A DNA stretch of 64,000 nt from Salvia splendens (Eukaryota; Streptophyta; Magnoliopsida; Lamiales; Lamiaceae), in assembly GCF_004379255.2 (NCBI RefSeq), contig NC_056048.1, positions 14,159,197 to 14,223,196 of the forward strand, read 5' to 3'. The notes under the pieces were generated by a model. The model saw only the letters and a list, made by a program, of their open reading frames with translations, did not search any database and was not told the origin of the DNA. Each line of letters begins with the position of its first letter. Position 1 is the stretch's first letter. Below, piece after piece: positions 43,759 through 57,140 of the stretch. Position numbers and translations under genes: made by a program.

Positions 43759-46700
43759 ATGGGGAAACAACGACCAACGACTAGGAGTAAAAATAAGAGG
43801 AGTAGAGTAGACGACAATGCGGCCACCACCTCCGAAATCTTCAGGTTTCGTTTTGTATTTGTTTCGTAATTGTTATTCATTTCGTGTTTTGTGGTCTTTG
43901 AGGTTAACTTTCTCGTGCAATTAGTAATTTTGCTGTTACTATTAGTTGCAATGCAGGGTTTGTTTGAATGCTTACGCCTATTTGAAGGAATGTTATGATG
44001 GAAAAATTATCTAGCATCGATTTTGTTTCGTGTGATGTGGAAGATGGTCTTGTTTAGGTTTTAATTTAGCTTTTCTTGCTTCCTGTAGTTCTTCTGGATA
44101 GCTACTGTATTTGAATCTTTCGTACATAATGAATATAATTGAGAAATAATTTACTATATACTAATGCTATAAATGTACTGATGCTTAAATATTGTTAGTA
44201 ACAAGTCTTCTGTTCTTGATCTTTTGATGTGGAATATATAGGAAGATACTTGCAAATGTGGAAGTCACAGAAGATGACATTAACCAGCTATACATGATAT
44301 GGAAGCCAGTGTGTCATGGATGCCGAGTTAACTCCAAGGACAACCCTAATTGCTTCTGTGGCCTGATCCCACCGCCTAATGGAAGTCGAAAATCTGGATT
44401 GTGGCAGAAAACATCAGAAATTATCTATTCCCTTGGCCCCAACCCATCCATTGACCTTCGTGCATCCCCTGGAACGCCAGCAGGACTCACAAATCTTGGT
44501 GCTACGTGCTATGCCAACAGCATCCTGCAATGCCTGTACATGAATAAATCATTTAGACAAGGTGTTTTATCTCTTGATCCTGAAGTTTTAGAAGGGGAGC
44601 CTGTCCTCAATAACCTTGCAAGGCTTTTTGCCCAGCTACATTCAAGTAAGATGGCCTTCGTGGATTCAGCACCATTTATCGAAACACTGGAACTAGATAA
44701 CGGTGTTCAGCAAGATAGCCATGAGTTTTTGACGTTGCTGTTTTCTTTACTTGAGCGCTGTTTGAGCCGATCCAAAACCCCCAAGGCCATAACCATTGTA
44801 CATAACCTTTTCCGTGGAGGTGTCTCACATGTGACCAGGTAAGAGGTTTTTTGGTATATGTGCGCACATTGTGTACTCTCTCTCTTCTTCTCCTGATAAT
44901 TTCATGTGCCTTCGGCTTGAAGGCTGAAGTTCTTTTAAAGAGTTTAAACCTGAAATGAAAAAGATATTTTGGTGGCCATAGTACTAAAGGTTTTAAATAG
45001 TCTTAATTTTAAAAAGCACCATTGACTTAGATTTATTGGTTAGAATGATAATCTTTAAAAGCATTTGTTGTTAATTGCCCACAAATCACTCATCATCTTT
45101 ATCCAAGGGCTGGTTTTTTATTCTCTTGGCCACTATTCCTCAATTTTGTTGAGTATCTGTGTGCTATTGTTAAGTGTTATTAATTTATTCTAATGAACTT
45201 TGAAATTTCCATTGAGTAATGGTTTGTTGGATCCTACTTAACCATCTACACTGTTAATCTGAAATTCTAGTCATGTTTATTATATCAGATTTCTAACTTT
45301 TCCTGTATATATGAAACAAATGATCTTGCTTTCTTTTTTACTTGGAGCTAGGTGCTCAAAATGTGGAAATGAGTCTGAAGCTTCATCAAAAATTGAAGAC
45401 TTTTATGAACTGGAGTTAAATGTCAAAGGTTTGAAAAGCCTAGATGAGAGTCTGGATGACTACCTTAGCATAGAGAAGCTTCAAGGAGACAATCAGTATT
45501 TCTGTCAAGCATGTGCCATGCGAGCTGATGCTACCCGTTGCATTAAGCTTCGGTCACTGCCTGCTGTTCTAAATTTTCAGCTCAAGCGTTGTGTTTTCCT
45601 TCCAAATGTAATTTACTTACTACTATGTAATGATTTCATAAAACTTTCTTGCTAACATGATTCATTTCTACCTTTAGCCATTCATTCCTCATATTCAAAT
45701 TGGTCTACCTTCTGTTCATTTCTTCTGCTACCTATATACTGTTAATGGAGCACCCAGGAATTCTGAGAATGTTTCCTTGTTATTTTTAAGATGTGTTTTG
45801 CTGTAAAAAATATTTCCTCGCAGTTATCTTGCTCACATCTCCAAGTTCATTCTTATCATCTTGCTGGAACAGCCTTTTGTCCTTCATTGTCCTTGTAACT
45901 GCTGAAGATTCCTTGCCGCAAGTCATTCGAGTGTGTTAAATTTTACATTTCTCATTTCACACTCCTGAGTTTTCCTTGTTTTAATATTCCTCAGAGTATT
46001 CCCTTCTTGATACTGCAGCTCGAGTCGTTTAGTTTTTCTTTAATTGAGTTGACTTGAGGTGCAGGTGCTGATGCTCTTATGTGTATGTGGTTCATTAGTG
46101 TCTATCTTCTGTATAATATTGAAGTTGTCGTACCTGGCAACCATTCAATTGCGAAGTTTCTCCAGCTAATAGCTTTACATTGACTTGGATTCTTCAGTCA
46201 ACTGTACTTACCGGTTATTGTGGTTCTATTTGCAGACAACCACGAAGAAAAAGATAACTTCAGCATTTTGCTTCCCTCAAGAGCTTAACATGGCACCAAG
46301 GTTATCAGGATGCCAACAAACAGATTTGATATATGATTTGGCTGCTGTCTTGATACACAAGGGTTCTGCTGTTAATAGTGGCCATTATACAGCCCATATA
46401 AAGGATGACAACACTGGTTTGTGGTGGGAATTTGATGATGAACATGTGTCCAACCTAGGAAGACAGCCATTTGGATCCTCTCCATCGACTTCAGGGGCTA
46501 AAGCTGGGCAAAATGAGCCAGCTGACTGCTCTGTATTGTCAAAAGAGGTGGTTGTCCCTGTGAACGGAAATCATGTATGCGCTAGTGAGACACATATATC
46601 AGAATTAAAAGGTGCTAATCACTTACAAACGTTTTCATCAAATGATGCATATATGCTGATGTACGTCCTTAGGCACTCAAGTTTTGGTGGAGAAAAGTCT

Positions 46701-49700
46701 AAGGATGATAAGTGCAAGATGGAAATAGAAAGTTCTACAATTTCGCAAACACTTGATAGTCCTCTTCCAACCCATCTTCTGAAGGAGGTAGAATTATCGA
46801 ATGCAGTATATCTTGCTTCTTGTGAAGAATACACATCAAAGAAGGAGGCTGAGATGAACTGTATTATGAAGCGGAGACAGGAGGTGCGCTCAGTCCTGTC
46901 TGAGGCTCATGTCCTATCTATTGAGAAGCACTACTACTGGGTTTCGACTGAGTGGCTTCGCCAATGGGCAGACAATGTTACTTCATCGTAAGTGAAAATA
47001 ATCCTGTCATGTGTCTCATTTTTATAAAGCATCTATTTGTCTCTTGATTTAAAAACACTCTGTCTGGCTGGTACATCCTCCTCGACTCTATTATTTTCAA
47101 TTGATTGTTACATCCTTATCTGTTAAGTTGGACTGTCTCTTGAGATCTACTTCTAATATCCTTGGTTGGTTGGTAATTTACTCTTGTTTCATTGTGGAGA
47201 GCTAATCCTTTAAGTCACAGTGAAAATGTAACTCAGATATTAAGAGTTTTTTTTTTTATTTGAAGGTTGGAATTGCTTGCTTTTCTGTTCTTTTTATACC
47301 GTAATGCTAAAGCTTTACTCTGGAAGCATATAAAGAATTCTTAAATCACAGTTGGATATACATAGGTAAAAGATAATATTTTTTGCAGGGCTATCGACAA
47401 CACATCTATACAGTGCTTGCACGGAAAGGTGCCAGTTTCAAAGATTAATAATATGAAGCGTTTGTCAACTGAAGCTTGGACTGATTTATTTTCTAAGGTA
47501 TAATTTTATGCTCCTCCTTATGCATGAGCAAGATATCTGATCAAATGCAGGATGCCCTTTTTACAGCTAGCTAAAATGAATATCTGCTATGGATATCTAT
47601 ATGTTACCTGCACAGTTTTTTCATTCTTCCGAAGTATTGCTCCATTTAAAGGGTTGCCTATGGCACATTTATTCTTATATGAAGTTTCATCTACTACAAA
47701 AATTCCATTTCAACGTTTTGTATTGAAATTTATGATTTCATTAAATCTGGGGATTGGAGGGAATTACAATTTTTTGTTTTAGTGAATCATGTATTCTAGT
47801 GTAGAGGCACATCTACATGTCAAACCGACTTATTAATAAATATGGAAACTAGATACTGTTACTGGTAAAATCATTAGATATTTACTTTTCTTGGATCATC
47901 TATATTCATACAATGGTTTATTTTTGATATTATGTAAGATTCCAAATGAATATTTAGTGGTTGCTTAAGCTTCTTGTAACATGATTCACATAATATTAAA
48001 GTCTGCTAAATGTTTTGGGGTATCTTATATGTCTCAAAAGAATTTTTATTTAAGTGTTTAATAATGACTAAACTAGTAAAGGTCTGATCTTGATTTTCAA
48101 GATCTAGTCAGGCTGTTATTTGTCCAGCAAATTAAAAGCCGTTTCTTTCTTTACTTTGTAAAAACTAAAAACATAACAAACAAGAAGATAGATTATTTTC
48201 AAACAATGGTTGGAAGCTCATGGAACTTCATAAGATGTGGTGTCTAGCTCTTCCAACAAACTTCCATAGTTATTCTACCATTTATCATAACTCAATTTTG
48301 AAGACACTTACAGAAGACATTTAGGCTGAATATGAATAACTTATGTGGACTCATGTACTTGATCACTATTTTAAATTTTCTGAATAAAGCATATGAGAAT
48401 CTCATTGTAGATAACTTATTTGGTGGATGAATTAGCTAGCTGTACATCTTATGTAGAGTTATAAACATTAATAATCGGGAAAAACTGAATTATAGTATAA
48501 TTATGTATCGTACAATAATGTCGAAAACTTAATAGTTAAAAAATTGAGTGCAATATTTGGTCCTATTATTTGGTTAACGAATGAATTTATTTTACAGTGT
48601 TATTACACCGTGAAAAACTGCAAGTTGAACAATACACAGCTATGACAAATGCATTATTAAGCATGTTTACCTTTTTGGTGGAATGGGAAGTAGGTTCCTC
48701 GATTGGGAGGACCTAAATCTCAAAGGCAACTTCATGGCGTTTTATTGCCCAATCATAAATTTTAAAAGTTACAACTACTAAAAAGTACAAACCATCTTCA
48801 ATAGAGCCTTTGATTATCACCAGCAGGATTAATATCAATGACATCACTTTGAACCTTAAGCATTCCCTATTATCCAACAATATTGTTTCTTGACATCATT
48901 AACACCATCCCTCTAAATGTGGCAGTACAAGGACCATCTAGCGTGACCTCTTAATTGGATTTAGCGAAACCATATATTTTACATGAATGTCACATGTAAT
49001 TGAGGGTGATTGTGCAGATTCCAACAATTACATGTTTTCCTTATTATAATTGACTTAGCTAACTGGCTCCAACAACGTAGCAAACAATTTTGTAATTACG
49101 AGATAGTTGGCCATTTCTGAATTTTTATGCTATATTACCCATGGAGATGTATGACCATTTTGTTTAGGCTTTCTGTTAGTTGTTAACACGTGTTTGTTCT
49201 TATATTGTTGATCTGATTCTTATGGCAAGTATGGTGGGGGTCCAACATTATCCAAAGGAGACCACTGCAATGACTGCATCTTTGAGATGGGTAGTAAAGT
49301 GAGGCGTGCAAATATTTACAGGGATCAAAGATTATTAATGAAAGAACTTGCAGAGGCAGCACTTTCTGGGGAGCCTTTGGATGGCGAATTGTTCTTTATA
49401 TCTAAGTCATGGTATGAGATATTTACTGAGAATTTGTTCCTCTACTTTAAATCTAATTTTTTCAACGCTATAATTTACTGCTTGCTATACATTGAGTTTA
49501 ATTAGACGTATCTTTTTTTCTATTGACTTGTTCTGCGTAATCTGTTTCGATTAAAAAGAAAATTTTGTGGAAATTTCTGGATTAAGGTAGAAAATAAGTA
49601 TTTTGCCTTGATAAAAAAAATTGCACTTCAATGGTGCAACGTAAAACACGAGCAACAAAAAAATATGGAATGCATGAATTTGTGATGGGACCTATCTCCT

Positions 49701-52700
49701 ATGTCACTGCTGTTAAACATACTAGATTGCTTTCCCAAATACTTGTTGCAATTATCCAGAAGTATTATAAAATCCTTGACTATATTCCCTAAGTCATAAT
49801 TTGATGCAAAACTTAGGACAATTTACTTTGCAGGCTACAGCAGTGGCACCGGAGGAAAAATATAGACCTACCATGCGATGCTGATTCTGGACCTACTGCT
49901 TCCATTAGGTGTATCCATGGTGAACTTTTGCCTGAAGATGCTCCTGGTGCTAAACGTTTACTAGTGCCTAAGAGTCTCTGGGATTTTATTCATCAAACTG
50001 CAATAACATTGAAGCCAGATGACCATGTAGGCTGCTCATCTTTCCCATCAGACTCTGAACAATGTGCTTTGTGCAGTGTTGCACTTAAAGAAGCTGCATT
50101 CTCTGAAGGAAATTTGAGGTTGTCTAGTAAGAAAATTTACTTAGTTGGAATCTTGAAGTACTGTGTGTGGCTTACTTGTTTTGTATGTTGCAGAGATCTC
50201 AGGTTGAAGCAGAAGCAGAATCATGAAAAATTAGCTATGAATAAAGCCATAGCTCTTCATCCAGATACTAAATACTATATTTTGCCCGCATATTGGCTTT
50301 CAAAGTGGAGAAGCTACATTAATGCTAGTGGAAAGAGTGCTTGCTCTGTGGAACTTGATATTTTGAACACCGTTATTGACAAGCTTCTGTGTGAGAAGGT
50401 CCTCAGAATCTTTTCTAGTGCATCTGATTAAATTCACTTACCGCATTTTGGACAATATTTACCCTAGAGTTGTAGTATGATAGTATCTACTTTCGTCCAC
50501 CGCCCCCGTCAATTCAAGAAAAATGTTATTGGCAATGAATGGAATAACCTTTGGGACATTGATGTTGATGGTGTGAAATGGTGGCTTAGGCTGGTAGATT
50601 GTGAATAGGATAGATCTTTAAAAGTGGGCTGTTGGTAATTTCATTCTATTTTTGTGTACTGTAGTATGTAGTCCATCTAATAGATCTGTATCCTGACTCT
50701 TTTTGTGAATCAGCATTGCAAGCTAGTTGAGAGGCCCCCAGAGCTCTTATGGAAGCGTGAACTTGTTTTCCAGAAGTCAGTTGCTGTAAGACTCTTCTGT
50801 AATCCCTCAAAATTATCCCCATCAACTGCTCCTCAGCTTCTAATCTGCTTTATATTTCTTTCGTTGACAATGGATGGCCATGTGGATACCCATACTTAAG
50901 GAATTTGATAACTAGAGTATATTATGTCTCGCAGAGTCTTGGTGCATGACTGATATCCTCTGACCATCAAATTATATGCTTACCGATTCCTGCTTGAATA
51001 TCTAATACCACATGTCTTACTTTGCTTTTTTTTCAATTTGTTTTTAGACAGATGGACTAACACTCATTTTAGAGGATGACTGGAGATTACTTTGTGAAGA
51101 ATGGGGTGGCACAGTGTCCAAATGTATTTCAGCAGAAATTGAGATTGGTAATTGTATGGGAGATAACATGAAAGGTTCTTATGACGAGATGCAATTGTCC
51201 GAGGACCATTTGAGTACGCCCGATGACGTTAATATGGGTCTTTCTAGGAGGCCAATCGTTAAGACTTCTCCTCAGGTGAATTTGGGCTGTCGATGTTTGG
51301 TATCTTATGATTTTGTTACAAAGATGCATTATTTAGGGAAATGCCAGTTATTTTACCCTATTGATTACTAATTTCTCGAAAATATCCCTCTTAACAAATC
51401 ACAAACTGATTCCTCACTTTTCTAGATTCTCTCAAATCTAACATGATCAATTTCTGGGCATGACAATGCTGGTGTGCATCGATGTAAATGCAATTCAAAT
51501 ATGCATAAGGAGCATAAGGAAGAAAACCATGTCGTTTTTAATGTGCGAGAATGAAAATTTAAACCAACTCTTCTGCTTTCATGTACCAGCCATGCTATTG
51601 TTTGTTATCTGCCCTGGAATTTCATGACATATTTCCACACTCTCTCCACTGGTACTTGTTTATTTTTTCAAGAAAGTTCTTTGAACCCTAGAAGTTTTCA
51701 GTCAACTATGAATTTATATTTTATAGTGCTTAAATGAAGAACACCATAGGGAAACTGCTGGATCTGTTGTCTCTGTTATTCTTTTGTTTTTATGCAAAGA
51801 TGGCCAGCTGTCTTTTCACTGTTCTCTATGGCTCTGCCCAATTTTTCAATATTGCAATGAATTTTCAGTTTTCATGTGAACCTAGCAACAGCGCAGCATG
51901 GTGCTGGAAATTCTATCTGGTGCTAGATTAGAAAAACACACTAGAAAGATCAGGTTTTCATCAACAAAGTGACTAGTATTTTTGATGTTCTCTACCTCAA
52001 TTTTCAAATTTGGGATCAATTCACTCACATGAATCCGATGTAAACTCAAATGGCAATGCTGGATTGTTGACCAGGTGTTGAAAAATTCTAGAAAGGTTAG
52101 GTAACAATTGAATTGTGTTGAAAGTTGGGATGTTTTCACTAAATTTGTTAAATGTGGGGCTTAGTTACCCTTTTACATACTCTACCTGGCTGATTTATCG
52201 TGTGCTGTTTGATGCATAAAATGGTATTATGAAGTGTACAAGTATTATATTTTGTTGGTTCTTGGTTTCTGGTTCTGCTTTCTGCTGAATCTCATACTTA
52301 ATATGCCATGTCCAAGTTGGCTCTTGGATTTTGTATTATATGTCCAGCTTCAATACATATTTTCTCTAATGACTGCATAAGCCTGTGATCCTACTTTGTG
52401 ACTAGATTAATACAAGTAAAAAATATAAGATGTAGAAAATATGGTTTATGTTTCCTGTTAGCGAAACAGAAACTACCTTTTTGTGTTAGTAATTATTGAA
52501 TCAAGTTGTACACATGAAAATGTCCCGTTTAGTGTTAGACTTTCAAGGATCTGGCCTTTCTCAGTTATCATGCTTGCGCATTCATTCATGTATACATGCT
52601 TCTGCTCTTTTAGGTCTGTGAAGAATGCATTGGTGAAAGAGAAAGCACTGAGTTGATGAAGAAACTTAATTATATCAATGAGGACATATGTGTTTGTTTA

Positions 52701-54351
52701 GTTCTTGGAAAAGAACCCCCAAAATCAATATTGGAAGCTTCATGCAGCATTTCAGATCCGAGCCGCCGAACTTCTAAGCGGTCAAGAAAAGCATCATATG
52801 GAAACTCTGCTAACATGAAAGTTTCTGCATCCACATCTATATATCAGCTGAAGATGATGATATGGGAATCCTTTGGGGTATGATATTTAACGAGTTTATT
52901 CCTCTTGTTTCTTCTCTTTTATGACTTATAATTATGATGGTGTTTAAATTGGTAATATATTGATAAATAGCTTGTACTAATTGCTACTACTCTGATGAAA
53001 GAGGTATGTAACTACTGATTTCTAGAAGATGGGGAAGTTGAACTGAAAACTTTCTCATTATAATTCCTCAATGATGGTATCAAATGACTTGTATCGTTTG
53101 TAAGAAAATTTTCAGTAATGTTGCTTTGGCTGAAACAAATTTGGGTCAGTTCCGTGAAGTTACTTGTATATATCTGCTGTTGGAAAATCTAGAACACAGT
53201 TCCCCAAATCATTTTAAGCATGTTAGGGGACTTTTGATTTCTAAGACTACATAAAATTCTGCTCCCTCAGTGTTCTCTAAGTTTGTCAATTGAGGAGCTG
53301 GATTTAGGAAGTGAGAGGCAAATACTGTATTTCCACTCTCATAAATATACAGTTCTATATGCCACCCATTATCTTGATATATATATTTGCTGATATGATA
53401 ATGCTAAATTGAAAAAGAGCCGAAGATTAGTATGTGCCAAATTTTGAATGACTTGCACATATATACTGTTTCTGTTTCTTGTGTTCATTATTATATGGTA
53501 AGGTTTCAGTTGTAATCTAATTTTTTTAGAAACTCGCATGGCATGGAAGTTTTAGTTGCATTTTTTCCTTGTGAACGGCTGCTCCTAGTGTTACTAAATC
53601 AGCCCCAACAAGTAGCTTATGGCTATCAAGTTGCACCACATCTTTTATGTGATTTGTTGTTTTGTAGGTTGTTAAGGAAAACCAGATACTCCACAAAGGC
53701 TCCAAAATACTTGATGGAGAAACAGCTTGTCTTGCCGACCTGAGTATTTTTCCTGGAGACATTCTGTGGGTGACTGATTCAATGATTCATGAAAATCGTG
53801 ATATTGCTGGTAAGTGACATTCAGCCATTTCACTTGATAAGCACCTTTATGGTAGTTCCTTGCTGTTACTAATTGAGTACGGTTAATCTCCATTCCTGCT
53901 GAACTGATCTTTAATTTAAAGGTTTTGTCCAAGTAGTCAATAGAGATTTTCGAATCATATTTAGTGTGTAACTTGGCCACCAGTTGGGCCTCCCTAGTTG
54001 CTATTAGCACTATAACTCTTCTTCTCTTGTGTAAAGTAAACCCAACAAAAGTAAAATACTTTCTGCTGTATTGAAGAGTTGTCCTGAAATGCAGACTCTT
54101 GATTTCGATAATGCTAGTGCCAGATGATGTTCTTTTGCGACATCGTAATTCATTTAATCTTATCATTCCTGAGTTGTAAGTGTATGCTCTCAAACAATGG
54201 TTTATTGTGAACCTCTTCAATTTTCTAATGTGTAGATGAGCTGTCGGATCCAAATCTCGATATACAAAAGGAAGAAGGGGGATTTCGTGGTACACTTCTC
54301 ACATCAACTATTTCACATCAGGCAGCTGTCTCTGAAGCATGTTTAAATTAG
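43759..54351 (+). CDS. UBP26: Ubiquitin carboxyl-terminal hydrolase 26 (USP family)
   Basis: Thirteen coding exons: 43,759-43,844; 44,242-44,838; 45,352-45,607; 46,236-46,987; 47,389-47,497; 49,230-49,411; 49,834-50,118; 50,194-50,398; 50,714-50,785; 51,048-51,275; 52,614-52,877; 53,668-53,809; 54,236-54,351. All introns are GT-AG and the phases agree, giving 1,097 residues. UBP26 removes ubiquitin from histone H2B in the nucleus; in Arabidopsis it is needed for heterochromatic silencing and seed development. Seen here: CxxC pairs at 53/56 and 66/68; Cys box [20 protein letters not shown] with catalytic Cys118; zinc-ligand pairs at 229/232 and 279/282; His box [14 protein letters not shown] with His363 and [11 protein letters not shown] domain about 111-458; DUSP-type segments with [20 protein letters not shown] and YWLSKW; a basic SKRSRK stretch; and a C-terminal ubiquitin-like domain about 975-1,060. 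No break was found, so it is probably functional. It is the only intact host gene in the window. Confidence 0.95.
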
Positions 54352-55795
54352 GAAAGATTTCGGTCTGCTTTGTCTTTGGATTTTGAAGCTGAAAGAAAAT
54401 CTTTCCACTGTTTTGAAGGTGAGACCCTCCAACGTGTACTTGATTTATGTTTTCTCTATCTTGCTTTCCACTTGTTAATTGTCATTTGCGAGAATTTCTT
54501 ACTTTAACATAACAAAAACCTTCATGAGAAACTAGGAATAAAATATCTTCATGCCTACTACTTGATTAAATAAACAGAAAGTAAATACAAGCGTAACACT
54601 ACCTCCAAAGAGGGCCACACCCCCGCAGAGGGCCTTAACAGCTATTGCTGAACTTCCTAATATTCTGGACGCCTTCTCTCTAATCTTAAGAAGGTATTTA
54701 TAAAAAAGCAAACACTCTTATTCCTACTATAATTCTTAAAAGATAAATCTAATCATAAAGATAAAATACTTCAAAAATAAGACTAATGCTAAAGATAAAC
54801 ATGACTCATCAAGGAATAAAAGATAAATACTCCCTCCGTCCCATTGAAGATGACCCACTTTTCTTTTTGGTTTGTCCCAACCAAGATGACCCTTTACTAA
54901 AAATGGAAATACCTTTATCTCTACTTTATTCTCTCTTTTACTTTACTCTCTCCACTTCACACACAAAATAAAGTTGCATAAATTCACGTGCCGCCCAAGG
55001 AAGGGTTCATCTTCCTTGGGACAGAGGGAGTACTTACTAAAGATACATATATTTTGATATGAAGAAGATAAACATACTACAATTCCTTTAGATTGATTGA
55101 TATCACTTTTTCTTTGGCTGAGTTGTACAGCTGATCCCTAATACCGTGTTCTTAGTGAACGTGTTGCCCCGTGTTGGGAACCATATTTCACTTTTAAGTT
55201 GGCCATTGTAGTTTATAAGTTTAACTAACATAGTAGCCATCAATGTTCAGTAAGAAGAGACTTAAACAATACCGTAGAGAGGGTCAATTGTTTATAGTTG
55301 AAATAGTAGATTTGTATATGCTGTGCGAATAGTTTGAAACATAGACATTGTACATAGGGTGGAATTCAGCTTATAATATAGATTATTAGACCCCACCCCA
55401 GTTTTCAACAGATTATTAGTTAGGCCTATTGACATTGTAACAGGAAAGAGAGAGAGAGTGGTTAATATATATATATAACAGACATCACACTGTTCCGTAG
55501 CTCTTATTTGTTTGTTCTTTCAAATATCTTCAGCTGTGGTTGAATGAGACAACAAGGAAGCAGAACACTGGAGTAGCTTGGTTTAATGTATGTCCCAAGA
55601 TTCTGGAGATTGCTTTGTTCGTTTCTTCAGAAATTACCAGACTATAACCATATTAGGCTAGGCGATTGAGGGCAAGATATTTTGATCAGTGAATATGAAT
55701 ACAATCACAGGGCAATTTGGATTGCCCATTGTATATTTAAATCTATTTTGTATTACTACTGTCTTTTGGATATTGAATGATATATTATGTTCGTC
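54352..55795 (+). other. UBP26 3' region with a probable UTR intron
   Basis: After the stop, a possible donor (AAGGTGAGAC near 54,418) and an acceptor (ATCTTCAGCTGTGG near 55,531) suggest a long intron in the 3' UTR. Transcript-like sequence then continues to about 55,790 (TTGAATGATATATTATG). It hosts a Stowaway at 54,830-55,030. This model is inferred from sequence only. Confidence 0.4.
54830..55030 (+). mobile_element. Stowaway MITE in the UBP26 3' region, 201 bp
   Basis: Ends CTCCCTCCGTCCCATTGAAG and, in reverse, CTCCCTCTGTCCCAAGGAAG, with TA at 54,828-54,829 and 55,031-55,032. It is non-coding. Confidence 0.92.
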
Positions 55796-56422
55796 TTGTT
55801 TCCTTTTTATCTGTTGGTAGACATGTCACGAATCACATTGCCCAACCGCCTTTACTCTTAAAATTATATGACATAAATAAATAAATAAATCACCATGTTT
55901 CATTCATACGCAATATATTTTAATGGTATTTAAATCCTTCTTTTATAAAAACAATAAAAAACAGTCAAACTTGTTTTAAATATATTAATATCAATTATTA
56001 AATAGAGATGCATAAGCAGTTAAAACAATAAAAAAATGTTTCCAAGCTAATTAAACCAAGAATAAAATATTTAAAAAACTGCATGCACTTGGATTTTAAG
56101 TCTACAAAGCAATTAAAAAGCAATCAAGAAGCAAAATAGCAACTGCGAATCAAAATTCCTAAATTGAAAACACATTTAGAAGTGTAAAAAATTTGAGTCA
56201 GTCCAAGTATTGAAATTTGAAAGCGGAGAATAATTTTTCGTAGAGTTGTTGGATTCTTTAGTTTTGTGCTGAAACATATTACTACTATATATATTAAAAG
56301 TCCATCAAAATTTCTGGGCAAAAATCAAAGAAATTTTACCGGAGAAAAGTTATCCAGATTTTGTGAAGCGGCCAAGTGCTGTAAGCTCACTAACCGTTCA
56401 TCTTCTTGAAGGCAATGCGGAT
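55796..56422. other. AT-rich intergenic sequence downstream of UBP26
   Basis: I see no gene or transposon end in this stretch. Confidence 0.4.
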
Positions 56423-56575
56423 CTCCTACTCCAACACTCCTACTTCATTCCTACTCCAACACTCACAACAAAATAAAATAATGTGATAAACATGTAAGTG
56501 ATGGTGAAATTTTATATTATTTTATTGTGTTGCGAGTGTTGGAGTAGGAATGGAGTATGAGTGTTGGGGTAGGAG
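56423..56575. mobile_element. Foldback MITE, 153 bp
   Basis: CTCCTACTCCAACACTC at the left pairs with GAGTGTTGGGGTAGGAG at the right, and the pairing continues for about 60 bases a side (CCTACTCCAACACTCACAAC against its inverse). The element is almost one hairpin. The superfamily is not clear. Confidence 0.8.
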
Positions 56576-56662
56576 TTACTTTTCGGATTGAAGGTAGCAT
56601 TTTATTTTATTGTTATGTTGGATGATTTAGAGTTCACATAATAGACTATGTTAAAGATTGTA

Positions 56663-56893
56663 CTCCCTTCATCCCTCTGTAGTAGAGACATTTCTTTTCG
56701 GCATGGTATTTAAGAAAAAATGTTTAAAATTAGTTAAATAAAAGGAGAATAAAGTAGAAAGGAAAAAGATAGAGAGATGAAGAGAAAATAAAGTAAGAGA
56801 GAGTAAAGTACTTTTTGCCAAAAAGAAAATGACTCAGTTATAGTGGGACAACCCAAAAAGAAATACGACTCAGCTACAGAAGGACGGCGGGAG
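56663..56893 (+). mobile_element. Stowaway-like MITE, 231 bp
   Basis: Ends CTCCCTTCATCCCTCTGTAG and, in reverse, CTCCCGCCGTCCTTCTGTAG, with TA on both sides (56,661-56,662 and 56,894-56,895). It is non-coding. Confidence 0.92.
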
Positions 56894-56945
56894 TATTAAT
56901 TTAAATTACTAATAAATTTTTTGTTTCGATTTAAAACTTTGCTGA

Positions 56946-57140
56946 AAGTGCACGACTGCACTCCGTCAGTTGGCCTACGGCACCACGGTGGACATTTTCG
57001 ACGAGTACCTCCACGTCAGGGAGACAACAGGCCGGGAGTGCCTGAAGAAATTTTGTAGGGGAGTTGTGGAGGCATACGACGACACATATTTGCGCAGGCC
57101 GACTGCCGTTGATTGCCAGAGCCTGATGAAGATGCACGAG
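56946..57140 (+). pseudogene. PIF/Harbinger transposase fragment, cut by an LTR retrotransposon
   Basis: In one frame it encodes KCTTALRQLAYGTTVDIFDE, YLHVRETTGRECLKKFCRGV, and AYDDTYLRRPTAVDCQSLM before running into the LTR at 57,141. This is the part of the DDE_Tnp_4 transposase that also appears at 41,290-41,110 (LAYGTSSDVVDEYL ... YLRRPTEQD). The two differ by many residues, so they come from different Harbinger families. Any continuation lies beyond the retrotransposon, outside the window. Confidence 0.9.

Noticed and set aside
43371..43880. A 169-residue minus frame over the UBP26 start
   Set aside because: It is antisense to the leader and first exon of UBP26 and has no domain.
53672..54295. 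A 207-residue minus frame near the end of UBP26
   Set aside because: It is antisense to UBP26 exons 12 and 13 and the intron between them, with no recognisable protein.
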